Positions 36,244 to 44,027 of a DNA stretch of 64,000 nt are shown here, piece by piece. The translations under genes were made by a program, and so were the position numbers. The notes under the pieces are model-generated. The model ran no database searches and was not told the DNA's origin. It was given only the letters and a program-made list of their open reading frames with translations. Position 1 is the first letter of the stretch. Every line of letters starts with the position of its first letter. Source of the stretch: CAYNFR01 sp964396595 (lineage in GTDB: Bacteria; Bacteroidota; Bacteroidia; Chitinophagales; Saprospiraceae); contig CAYNFR010000008.1 of the NCBI GenBank assembly GCA_964396595.1, positions 32,199-96,198 of the forward strand, written 5' to 3'.

Positions 36244-36245
36244 TT
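36091..36245 (+). ncRNA. Candidate structured small RNA, about 150 nt
   Basis: A full TAnnTTTG match (TACTTTTG, 36077-36084) predicts a start near 36091. The RNA would contain an 8-bp perfect stem GTCTTTTC/GAAAAGAC (36159-36166 with 36190-36197) enclosing a CTGA/TCAG stem (36167-36170 with 36178-36181), and would end in a 15-bp terminator hairpin whose first bases overlap the last stem by two. No -33 TTG is clear. It could instead be the recG 3' UTR. It does not resemble tmRNA, SRP RNA or RNase P as far as I can tell. Confidence 0.3.
36191..36245 (+). terminator. Strong plus-strand terminator before the metzincin gene end
   Basis: A 15-bp stem (36196-36210 with 36225-36239) includes three G-U pairs that work only in the plus-strand RNA; on the minus strand they become A-C mismatches. 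An A-run precedes it and a run of T follows (36239-36245). It therefore serves a plus-strand transcript: recG read-through or a small RNA. Confidence 0.8.
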
Positions 36246-36960
36246 ATTTGTTTTCGCTGGCATGCGGCTGAATAGAATACTTGAGGTAATTGCGAAAATG
36301 AAGTGCAAAGTGATGCATTCTGGCAAGCTGCTCTTCTGTAAATTTTTCAACATTGGGATGATAGCTCATGTGATTTCGTATAGCTTCCGAGGTTTTCAGT
36401 CCCATTAACTCTTGGTCGATTTCGCTCATTTCCCAAGGATGACTCAATCCGAAAAAATGACCCATCTCGTGTACGAGGGTACTACGAACCTGTAGACCTT
36501 CATAAGTGATATATAATCGATCAAACTTCGGCATTAATTGAGCATAATATTGCTGCTTAGCCTTGAGGATAGGTGTAAAGCCTAGCATAGCTTGTTTTCC
36601 TTCCGGTATTTGTTGTGCATAGCACAGGTATACATTAATTCTTCCGGGGGATTCTATAGTTTCTGCTATCTGCTGAATTTTCACGCCTCGGTCATATACA
36701 AAATCTTCATAAAGAACATCTAGGCTTTTATGATAAGGCGTCGTTATAATTGAACTCTTTACAAACTTGATTTGGCCTTTAAATTCTCGATTGAGATAAA
36801 CCATATTTTCTTGCACTAACGTTTCAAGACTATCTGTTAGAGTAGCTTTGCCAAGCGCATAAAAACTAATTTCAAAAACAGGAACATCTTGGCTAACGCC
36901 AATGTTTTGTTGGTTAAAAGGCAGATTTAAAAAATAAAATATCAAGTATATAATTATCAT
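36244..36960 (-). CDS. Metzincin metalloprotease (M43/pappalysin-like), membrane-anchored or exported
   Basis: 238 aa. A hydrophobic N-terminus (I-I-I-Y-L-I-F-Y-F-L) acts as a signal or anchor. The zinc motif H-E-M-G-H-F-F-G-L-S-H is near residues 167-177 (HExxHxxGxxH), followed by a Met-turn-like N-H-M-S-Y and then F-T-E-E-Q-L-A-R-M, the arrangement seen in M43 pappalysin-like peptidases. Also V-Y-L-C-Y-A-Q-Q-I-P near 112. Cys residues typical of secreted M43 enzymes are few. The substrate is unknown. It is monocistronic and converges on a plus-strand terminator. Confidence 0.8.
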   Translation of the reverse strand: MIIIYLIFYFLNLPFNQQNIGVSQDVPVFEISFYALGKATLTDSLETLVQENMVYLNREFKGQIKFVKSSIITTPYHKSLDVLYEDFVYDRGVKIQQIAETIESPGRINVYLCYAQQIPEGKQAMLGFTPILKAKQQYYAQLMPKFDRLYITYEGLQVRSTLVHEMGHFFGLSHPWEMSEIDQELMGLKTSEAIRNHMSYHPNVEKFTEEQLARMHHFALHFRNYLKYSIQPHASENK

Positions 36961-37186
36961 GTCATTTGTGTAATGTAATAATGGCTAAACAATGGATGGT
37001 ACTATAACGTGGAGAAATTGATTAAATTTCTATTGATAGTGTGTGCCTTTGTTTTAGAAAGAGCTGTTAGGATGCTAAGATAGCAGTGCATATTGCGTGT
37101 GATCAATGGGCGATTAGCCATGCTTGTAATCAGGGAGTATAATTCTGAAACTCAGATAGAAAACACTTGCGGAATAATAGAACAAG

Positions 37187-38296
37187 TCAATTCGTATCTC
37201 TCACAATGGCAACGATAGCCTCGGATATTTTAGCATCTACGTCGCCATTATTGAGGTTTCTGATTACCGTTCGATATCCATGAAGTTGATTTTGACAATG
37301 TTCTTCCTGGAGCAAGAGCTTTATTTCAATGGCAATATTGGATGGTGTGCATTGATCTTGGATTAATTCAGGGATGATTTTGTCACCATAGATGAGATTA
37401 GGAAGTCCTATCATAGGGATGGTGATCAATTTTTTTGCGATTGCGTAATTTATTTTTGAGGTTCGGTAAATGATTATCTGTGGACAATTAGCAAGACATG
37501 CTTCCATAGTGGCTGTGCCTGAACATATTACGGCTAATCTGACTTGACTTAACAAGTTAATGACTGGATCAAGGTGCATTTTTACATTGGGCGGTAACGC
37601 TGAAATAAAAAAAGAAGTGATATCTGAAACTGTCAAGTTTGATGCTACAACTATATGCCATGTTATGTATGGAAATAGCGGAGCCAAGTCCTTTAATATG
37701 CCAATATGTTCACGGATTTCCTGCATTCTACTGCCTGGCAAGAAAGCGATTGATTGCTCATCACGGATGGTATTTTGAGCAATATGCGCTGATAGCGCAC
37801 TCAGATGAGAGTTCCCGGCATAGAAGCTATTGAGCCCTGTTTTTAAGAAATATTCATGTTCGAAAGGATAGATAGGTATGACTAGATTACAATGTTTTTT
37901 GAGCAATTTAAATCTGCCGGGACGGCTTGCCCACACTTTGGGTGGGATGTAATAAACGATTTTATATTTCCGCATGCCTGCCCAGGATAAAATGCGGAGA
38001 TTAAAACCGGCATTGTCAATAAGGATGATGACATCGGGATTAAAAGCCTCCACAGATTGCTTGCAAGTACGCAATGCTACCCAATGTCTATAGATGTTCT
38101 TTGCGACAGAACTGAAGCCCATAACACCGTCAACCCCGCGTCCGAGCCATTGATCCTGTGGGGTGCATAATGAATTATTGCCCCAGATAGCAATCTGAAA
38201 GTCTGTATCTCGACATTTATTTATCAGCGTTTTAGCATATTGCTCACCAGAATGATCTCCCATGATAAAACACGCTCGTATCGGCGAATTTTCCAC
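37187..38296 (-). CDS. lpxB: Lipid-A-disaccharide synthase
   Basis: 369 aa starting at GTG. A glycosyltransferase family 19 pattern: N-terminal G-D-H-S-G-E-Q-Y-A (the G-E-x-S-G-D motif in altered form), Y-Y-I-P-P-K-V-W-A near 115, F-L-P-G-S-R-M-Q-E-I near 190, and C-S-G-T-A-T-M-E near 258. LpxB joins UDP-2,3-diacylglucosamine and lipid X in lipid A synthesis at the inner membrane face. It directly follows the small membrane protein gene with no gap, in a surE-orf-lpxB operon. The surE-lpxB linkage is common in Bacteroidota. Confidence 0.92.
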   Translation of the reverse strand: MENSPIRACFIMGDHSGEQYAKTLINKCRDTDFQIAIWGNNSLCTPQDQWLGRGVDGVMGFSSVAKNIYRHWVALRTCKQSVEAFNPDVIILIDNAGFNLRILSWAGMRKYKIVYYIPPKVWASRPGRFKLLKKHCNLVIPIYPFEHEYFLKTGLNSFYAGNSHLSALSAHIAQNTIRDEQSIAFLPGSRMQEIREHIGILKDLAPLFPYITWHIVVASNLTVSDITSFFISALPPNVKMHLDPVINLLSQVRLAVICSGTATMEACLANCPQIIIYRTSKINYAIAKKLITIPMIGLPNLIYGDKIIPELIQDQCTPSNIAIEIKLLLQEEHCQNQLHGYRTVIRNLNNGDVDAKISEAIVAIVRDTN

Positions 38297-38629
38297 TTAA
38301 ATATCTTGATAAAGGCTGGAAGAGTAATACAGAAACCACAGTAAACACAACAGCATGGTGATGATCATGACTCCTCTATTAGTCTGTGAAGTAAAACGGG
38401 TATTATAGAGTCTGATCCAGAAAATATTGGTGCATATCCCCAGCAAAATGATGGTGCGCATACGCCGACCATCAATACTCATGTCTGTCGGATTCATGAT
38501 GTCTAAGTCTACCATCAAGCCGAAAAGGATATATACGATTAATGCACCCATCAGTGGAGTGATAATACCTAAGAGTGCTCCCCACAATAGATTATCTCGT
38601 GACTTGATGCTAGGAGGTAACATTCTCAA
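38297..38629 (-). CDS. Small membrane protein between surE and lpxB
   Basis: 110 aa with three predicted transmembrane helices (about 15-40, 59-75 and 84-103). The start overlaps the surE end by 20 bp and the stop abuts the lpxB GTG, so translation of the three genes is coupled. I do not recognise a domain. Small membrane proteins at this position occur in related genomes as far as I recall, but a link to lipid A is only suggested by position. Confidence 0.7.
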   Translation of the reverse strand: MRMLPPSIKSRDNLLWGALLGIITPLMGALIVYILFGLMVDLDIMNPTDMSIDGRRMRTIILLGICTNIFWIRLYNTRFTSQTNRGVMIITMLLCLLWFLYYSSSLYQDI

Positions 38630-39407
38630 GTACTTTTAATGGTGTAATACTTGGATGATGTGTCAGGTCATGAAATGATGGTACGACGGAGACATAACCA
38701 TTTTTTAATGCCCAGATGTCTGTGTCATTTCCATTATGCTGCAGTTCGAATGATCCTGTCATCCAATAGTACTTTTCGCCACGTGGATCAGAAGACTCGA
38801 CGAACTCTTCCTTCCATTTGCCTTCGGCCTGGCGACATACTTTAATTCCTTTAATCTCAGGAAGAGGGAGATTGGGGATGTTAACATTGAGCAATCTGCA
38901 TGCTCCCATGTCGAAATCAAGTATGAAGTCTATGATCATTTTCATATACCTCTTGGCAGGTTCTAGTTCAGCTTCGAATGAATAGTCGAGGTGAGAAAAT
39001 CCTATGGATTTAATCCCTTCGAGGCTGGCTTCCATGGCAGCGGACATGGTGCCGCTGTAGATGATATTGATGGAGGCATTGGAACCGTGATTTATCCCTG
39101 ATACACATAAATCGATTTGACGATCCTTAAGTATAACATTTTTAGCGAGTTTAACACAGTCAACTGGTGTGCCTGAGCATTCATAAGCTTGTACATTATC
39201 AAAAGCATTCACCTGTCGTAATCGTATGGGCTCATGTATAGTAATTGCGTGTCCTTGGCCGGATTGTGGAGAATTGGGTGCAACAACTACTACTTCACCT
39301 ACGGTAAGAGCCACATCGACAAGAGCTTTGATGCCCGGGGCGAAGATACCGTCATCATTTGTGACGAGGATTAGCGGTTTTTTTGTGGTCTTATTCAGCA
39401 TCTGCAT
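38610..39407 (-). CDS. surE: 5'/3'-nucleotidase SurE
   Basis: 265 aa with the SurE signature V-T-N-D-D-G-I-F-A-P-G-I near residues 15-26, then A-P-N-S-P-Q-S-G-Q-G-H near 42-52, the metal residue N in G-I-N-H-G-S-N near 104, and Y-S-G-T-M-S-A-A-M-E-A near 115. It dephosphorylates nucleoside monophosphates with a divalent metal. The ATG at 39407 could be replaced by a second ATG two codons later. It heads the surE-orf-lpxB operon and is divergent from hemH. Confidence 0.95.
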   Translation of the reverse strand: MQMLNKTTKKPLILVTNDDGIFAPGIKALVDVALTVGEVVVVAPNSPQSGQGHAITIHEPIRLRQVNAFDNVQAYECSGTPVDCVKLAKNVILKDRQIDLCVSGINHGSNASINIIYSGTMSAAMEASLEGIKSIGFSHLDYSFEAELEPAKRYMKMIIDFILDFDMGACRLLNVNIPNLPLPEIKGIKVCRQAEGKWKEEFVESSDPRGEKYYWMTGSFELQHNGNDTDIWALKNGYVSVVPSFHDLTHHPSITPLKVLENVTS

Positions 39408-39550
39408 CTATTTTCGCGTGATATTTATCTTGACGCAAAAGTAGTGTTTAGCTAATCAATTTGTGAGATTCTGCTGTTAGAGTGAACTAGGTATATAAGT
39501 AAGACCATGTCTACGACCTTTCTGACAATTAAATTTAGTAAATAGGTACA

Positions 39551-40567
39551 ATGAATAAACCCGCCATCAAAGGTGTAATGCTTGTTAATCTTGGTACACC
39601 TGATAGTCCAACATGGAATGGATTGCGCAAGTATTTGAATCAATTTCTGACTGACCGCAGGGTTATCGATATACCATGGTTGTTCAGGAGTATGCTTTTT
39701 AAGGGTATAGTGGTGCCTATTCGTTCCGGCAGGGTGTCTAAACTGTATCAACGATTATGGACAACAGAGGGATCGCCTCTGAAAGTATATGGCAATCGTG
39801 TGGTGAGAGGTGTGCAAGAGTTGCTGGGAGATGAATACAAAGTCGTGTTGGCAATGCGTTATCAGAATCCTTCTATCCCTTCTGCCATCGAAGCACTGAC
39901 AGCCGCCGGCGTTTCAGAGATTATTGTCGTACCCATGTTTCCACAGTATGCGTCTGCTACTACCGGATCAATCATAGAGGATGTTATGCGAGAAGTAGGT
40001 CGCAAAGAGCTAATTCCGTCGATTCGATTTATTAATTCTTATCATGATTATCAACCAATTATAGAATTGATAGCAGATAAAGCGCGTCAACATGCTCTGG
40101 AATCCTATGATCATTTTATTTTCTCGTATCACGGTGTACCTAAGCGCTATCTCAAAAAAGAAAATAATCATTGCCGCTGCGATGGCATCTGTTGTCAATC
40201 TATAGTCTCTGCAAACCAATTCTGTTATGCTGCGCAATGTCATGGGACGACATATGCCATAGCAGCGGCGCTTGGACTGCCGCCGGAAAAGTATACGCTT
40301 AGCTTCCAGTCGCGCTTCGGGCCTGAAGAGTGGGTTAAGCCTTATACGGATGAGGTGATTGAGCACCAGCTCAAAAAAGGCAACAAACGATTATTAGTGT
40401 TTAGCCCTGCTTTCGTAGCAGACTGTCTTGAGACGACTATAGAGATCGGCTACGAATATAAGGAGGAATTTATGGAGAAAGGGGGAGAAGCGCTTGATCT
40501 CGTAGAAAGTCTTAATGATGATCCGAGATGGATTCAAGCAATTGGTGATTTGGTAAAACAAGCGTAG
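39551..40567 (+). CDS. hemH: Ferrochelatase
   Basis: 338 aa. The family motifs are N-L-G-T-P-D-S-P near residue 11, F-P-Q-Y-A-S-A-T-T-G near 133, and the active-site S-Y-H-G-V-P near 194-199 (catalytic His196), plus S-F-Q-S-R-F-G-P-E-E-W near 253. It inserts Fe2+ into protoporphyrin IX at the inner membrane surface. Residues about 207-235 hold six Cys (C-R-C-x3-C-C then C-x4-C). Some bacterial ferrochelatases bind a [2Fe-2S] cluster, so these could be cluster ligands, but that is inference. No cotranscribed haem genes are nearby. Confidence 0.96.
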   Translation: MNKPAIKGVMLVNLGTPDSPTWNGLRKYLNQFLTDRRVIDIPWLFRSMLFKGIVVPIRSGRVSKLYQRLWTTEGSPLKVYGNRVVRGVQELLGDEYKVVLAMRYQNPSIPSAIEALTAAGVSEIIVVPMFPQYASATTGSIIEDVMREVGRKELIPSIRFINSYHDYQPIIELIADKARQHALESYDHFIFSYHGVPKRYLKKENNHCRCDGICCQSIVSANQFCYAAQCHGTTYAIAAALGLPPEKYTLSFQSRFGPEEWVKPYTDEVIEHQLKKGNKRLLVFSPAFVADCLETTIEIGYEYKEEFMEKGGEALDLVESLNDDPRWIQAIGDLVKQA

Positions 40568-40725
40568 AATACCATTATTGTTTTTATATTTTGCTCCACT
40601 GATGATCTCTTTGAGATAGTTAGATCCAATTGTTTGTTTTTTAATCCCATTGCATTGACCTTCGGGTATCGTGATCATTTTTTGAGCTGGCGCATATTGC
40701 TCAAGAGAGCATAGGGGCTATTCTT

Positions 40726-40733
40726 TACTTTTG
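40726..40733 (+). promoter_or_regulatory. -7 box overlapping operator-like dyad 1
   Basis: TACTTTTG matches TAnnTTTG in full. Its last five bases overlap the first dyad. It would give a leader of about 490 nt before the receptor start at 41233. A TTG at suitable spacing is not seen. Confidence 0.4.
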
Positions 40734-40752
40734 GTGTTCTTATTCACCGATA
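40729..40752. promoter_or_regulatory. Operator-like dyad 1 (imperfect)
   Basis: TTTTGGTG, 8 bp, then CACCGATA: the GGTG-N8-CACC core is identical in spacing to dyad 2, and the cores start 32 bp apart (three helical turns). It overlaps the -7 box, as expected for a repressor site. Confidence 0.5.
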
Positions 40753-40755
40753 GTT

Positions 40756-40789
40756 ATAAATTTTGGTGATTATAATCACCAAAATTTAT
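40756..40789. repeat. 34-bp perfect palindrome (operator-like dyad 2)
   Basis: The 17-bp left half (ATAAATTTTGGTGATTA) is followed directly by its exact reverse complement. The centre is the same GGTG-N8-CACC core as dyad 1. It lies 189 bp after hemH and 443 bp before the receptor ATG. It has no T-run that would mark a simple terminator. Confidence 0.65.
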
Positions 40790-41232
40790 GTTTAAGCGTA
40801 ATTTGTACGGCATACCACTACGGTAAGATAGTTAAAAGCCATTCTAATTTTTGCCGAGTTCACTATTCGTGTCTATTCTGTTAAATGGTTCACTACCTAA
40901 TCACTTGTTGAATACTTTGTCCAAATAGACAATCATTTGTATGGAACATATTCTTTAAGATCCTGATATTAAAATAAATAATTCTCTTTTAAGCAGCCAA
41001 TGAAGCTATCTATACGTTAATTTGATGTTTTAATTATTTTGCTTCGTAGGAGGATGTTGACCAAAATGTGGAAGTGTCAGACTCGGATCCTCGTTATGCA
41101 CGCTTATTTAATACCGCGTATAATGACTCATATTATGACACTCATGGACTACTTTTACGTGGCGACCAGCGATGTATATCCATTGGATAGAAGTCGGGGG
41201 TTACAACTGATCATTAGATTAAATTTCTATTT

Positions 41233-43920
41233 ATGACGAAGGTATGGTTAATCAAGGTTCGTCTTGCCTTGATTATTGGTGCATTAATTATTGTAAATCA
41301 AGGTTTTACACAGAATTTTGACAACAGATTAAGTGTAATTTTTGAAGATGTAAGTTATGAACGCATCCTTGAGGATCTCAAAATTCGCACTAGCATTCCT
41401 ATATATTATAGAGTCGGGGCTTTGCCAAACGAGAATGTTAACTTTAGGATCAATAACAAAGAGTTAGAAGAAGGTCTTAAGGACTTATTTCTTGGCACGG
41501 GGCTGAGGCCCATAAGATATAAGAATGCCATTTTTATTGTTGCCGGAAGTGCAGATATGACCCGAGATATTCTGGGAGACGCTATTTCGAAATCCCAAGT
41601 CCTTGCGGACATCAGCGGCAGAGTGATAAAACTAGATGGCACTCCCAGTCAGTCAAATCGAAGTAGCTTAACAATAAAGATCATTGATAAGGATGATAAA
41701 GAAGAATTAATCGGAGCAGCCATTTCTGTCAATGGCAAGCTAGTTGCGGCCACCGATCTGGATGGCACAACTGTGCTCGCACTGGATAAAGGGATGAATG
41801 CCGTGAGTATCTCAACCATCGGTTATGCCCCGCTTGACTTATTCTTTGATCTCAGTGGTGATGCGCAGTACACGGTGAGAATGGAAAAAGAGTCTCAGTT
41901 TCTAGACGAGTTTGTTGTGACAGGTACAGGTGTTAATACGACTCGTGAGACGCAGTCCGGTATCAACAGAATCGATGTACAGTCACTCGAGAGGATTCCC
42001 ACATTCCTTGGTGAGCGCGATGTGGTAAAAGCAGTGATGCTTAACCCGGGAGTATCATCAATAGGTGAGGGAGCTGCCGGTTTTAATGTTCGAGGAGGTA
42101 ACGTTGACCAAAATCTGGTAATGCAAGACGACGCGATACTGTTTAATTCATCTCACGCTTTGGGCTTTTTCAGTACGTTCAATGCAGATATGATCAAGAC
42201 GGCTACCTTGCACAAAGGGGCGATCAATTCGCAGTTTGGGGGAAGACTAGCATCTGTACTTGAAGTTCAAACTAAAGATGCTGTGGATAGACTAAGATTT
42301 AAGCTTAATGTCAATGTGCTTTCAGCGACAGCGACTGCAGAAGTACCTATCTCTGACAAAATTTCATTCATAGGCTCAGGAAGGACTACTTATTCGAACT
42401 TCATTTTTACTATCATGCCTAGGCAAGAAATTAAAAATAGTACTGCCGGATTTTATGACCTCAATGGAAAATTAAACTTTAAGCTAGGAAATACAACTGT
42501 ATCTCTATCAGGGTACTATTCAGCGGATGATTTTAGCTACAATAAGAGTTTTGGTTTTGACTATTACACCAAGATAGCCCAGGCTACGGTACGTACATTA
42601 ATTAATTCGAATCTGACAAATAGATTATCATTCGTGTGGTCTGATTATTTGAGTAATCAAAACGAATTTACAGGTCAGCTTGCATCTACTTTTCGCACAC
42701 AAATAGGGTATATAAGAGCTCATGATAAATTAACATTCAAGATCGGAGAAATAGTTGGAGACGTGGGTGTCAGCAGCACTATATATGATGTTGCCCCCGG
42801 GGAGTTTTTACCCTTCACTTCCGAATCATTGCGATTGCCTTCAAGCTTAGAGAGAGAGAAAGGAATTGAAAATTCAGCCTATGTCAGCGTAGAAATTCCT
42901 GTAGGAGATTTGCTCGATGTGGTAGTCGGAGGTAGATTAAACCATTTTGTAACTCAAGGGCCTAAAACGGTACACAGATATCGAGATGATGTCATCTCGA
43001 AACAGAATATCGTAGGAACGGAAGTGATCGAAGGTAAAGTCAGGTCATTTTTTAATCCCGAGTTACGTACATCACTAAAGTTCAACATTAATGATAATTC
43101 TACTTTAAAAGTGGGATATGGAAGAACTAGTCAGTATCTAAATCAGATTTTCAATACAGATGTTCCTTCTCCTTCGAGTCAATGGCAAATGGTTAATAAT
43201 TTTTTCGAACCGGGCATAGCCGATAATTTTTCAGCCGGGGTGTTCTTCGGAAGTGATAATAATGATCTTGAATTTTCAGTAGAAGCTTTTAAGCGCAATA
43301 TGTTAAATGTATATGATTATAAGGACTTTGCTGATCTATTCGTTAATCCGCATGTAGAGACGGAGTTATTACAAGGGAAGGGAGACTCAAGAGGATTGGA
43401 AGTAAGTATGAAAAAGAATAAAGGAGTCCTAAATGGATTTGTATCCTATACCTTTTCTCAGACTACCTATACTATCGATGGCATCAATAATGGTAGTCCA
43501 TATTTTGCTAATTATGATCAACCGCATAATGTCTCGATGATTCTAAATTATCAACCTATAGAGAAGATTACCTACACAGCCAATTTTACATATCGAACAG
43601 GACGACCTACTACAGCGCCGGTAACGAGTTATGTAAATTTTGACAGAGTTTATGTGCCTATTTATTCAGACAGAAATGATTTAAGGATACCTGATACGCA
43701 TAGACTGGATTTGTCAGCGAATTTTGGACGCACACACAATAGGGCATCAAGGATTAAAACTAGTTGGACGTTCACTATATACAATGTATATAATCGCAGG
43801 AATCCGTTCTCAGTATTTTATACGAGATCTGCTAGGGATGTTCCCACTCCACAAGCTAACAGACTTGCGATAGTGGGGACGATATTTCCGTCACTTGCTT
43901 TTAATATTGAATTTCAATAG
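41233..43920 (+). CDS. TonB-dependent outer-membrane receptor with STN domain
   Basis: 895 aa. A signal peptide ends around residue 26 (G-F-T-Q). The STN domain (about 30-105: Y-E-R-I-L-E-D-L-K, V-N-F-R-I) is the transducer module that talks to FecR-type anti-sigma factors. A carboxypeptidase-regulatory-like domain lies at about 150-225. A TonB-box-like stretch (D-E-F-V-V-T-G-T-G) leads to the plug (about 240-350: G-F-N-V-R-G-G-N-V-D-Q-N) and a beta-barrel to the end. It imports a ligand using TonB energy; the substrate is unknown. It heads a block with the 530-aa protein and two DUF4249 lipoproteins. No sigma/FecR genes adjoin; the nearest pair is at 27.9-29.8 kb. Confidence 0.93.
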   Translation: MTKVWLIKVRLALIIGALIIVNQGFTQNFDNRLSVIFEDVSYERILEDLKIRTSIPIYYRVGALPNENVNFRINNKELEEGLKDLFLGTGLRPIRYKNAIFIVAGSADMTRDILGDAISKSQVLADISGRVIKLDGTPSQSNRSSLTIKIIDKDDKEELIGAAISVNGKLVAATDLDGTTVLALDKGMNAVSISTIGYAPLDLFFDLSGDAQYTVRMEKESQFLDEFVVTGTGVNTTRETQSGINRIDVQSLERIPTFLGERDVVKAVMLNPGVSSIGEGAAGFNVRGGNVDQNLVMQDDAILFNSSHALGFFSTFNADMIKTATLHKGAINSQFGGRLASVLEVQTKDAVDRLRFKLNVNVLSATATAEVPISDKISFIGSGRTTYSNFIFTIMPRQEIKNSTAGFYDLNGKLNFKLGNTTVSLSGYYSADDFSYNKSFGFDYYTKIAQATVRTLINSNLTNRLSFVWSDYLSNQNEFTGQLASTFRTQIGYIRAHDKLTFKIGEIVGDVGVSSTIYDVAPGEFLPFTSESLRLPSSLEREKGIENSAYVSVEIPVGDLLDVVVGGRLNHFVTQGPKTVHRYRDDVISKQNIVGTEVIEGKVRSFFNPELRTSLKFNINDNSTLKVGYGRTSQYLNQIFNTDVPSPSSQWQMVNNFFEPGIADNFSAGVFFGSDNNDLEFSVEAFKRNMLNVYDYKDFADLFVNPHVETELLQGKGDSRGLEVSMKKNKGVLNGFVSYTFSQTTYTIDGINNGSPYFANYDQPHNVSMILNYQPIEKITYTANFTYRTGRPTTAPVTSYVNFDRVYVPIYSDRNDLRIPDTHRLDLSANFGRTHNRASRIKTSWTFTIYNVYNRRNPFSVFYTRSARDVPTPQANRLAIVGTIFPSLAFNIEFQ

Positions 43921-44027
43921 TATTAAAGATTATAGAAGCCAGGAGGAAGTATTAGATTCTCTTGATTGGCTTCATTATTTCAGATAGTAAATAATAGAGA
44001 TAATTATAAAATGTTTAATAGATTATT

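Larger units (their letters stand above)
40568..41232. other. 665-bp intergenic region upstream of the TonB receptor locus
   Basis: It holds a consensus -7 box (40726-40733), two matching dyads (40729-40752 and 40756-40789) and a 46-codon open stretch without a start codon (41050-41190) that may be a gene remnant. I see no complete gene. Bases 40568-40720 and 40800-41040 show nothing recognisable. Confidence 0.5.

Noticed and set aside
36123..36408. Short frames on both strands around the end of the metzincin gene
   Set aside because: They overlap the protease C-terminus and the terminator hairpin in other frames and have no family features.
41039..41236. Plus-strand 65-codon frame before the TonB receptor
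   Set aside because: Its Met/Arg/Ile-rich composition looks out of frame; the neighbouring frame reads more like protein, though without a start.
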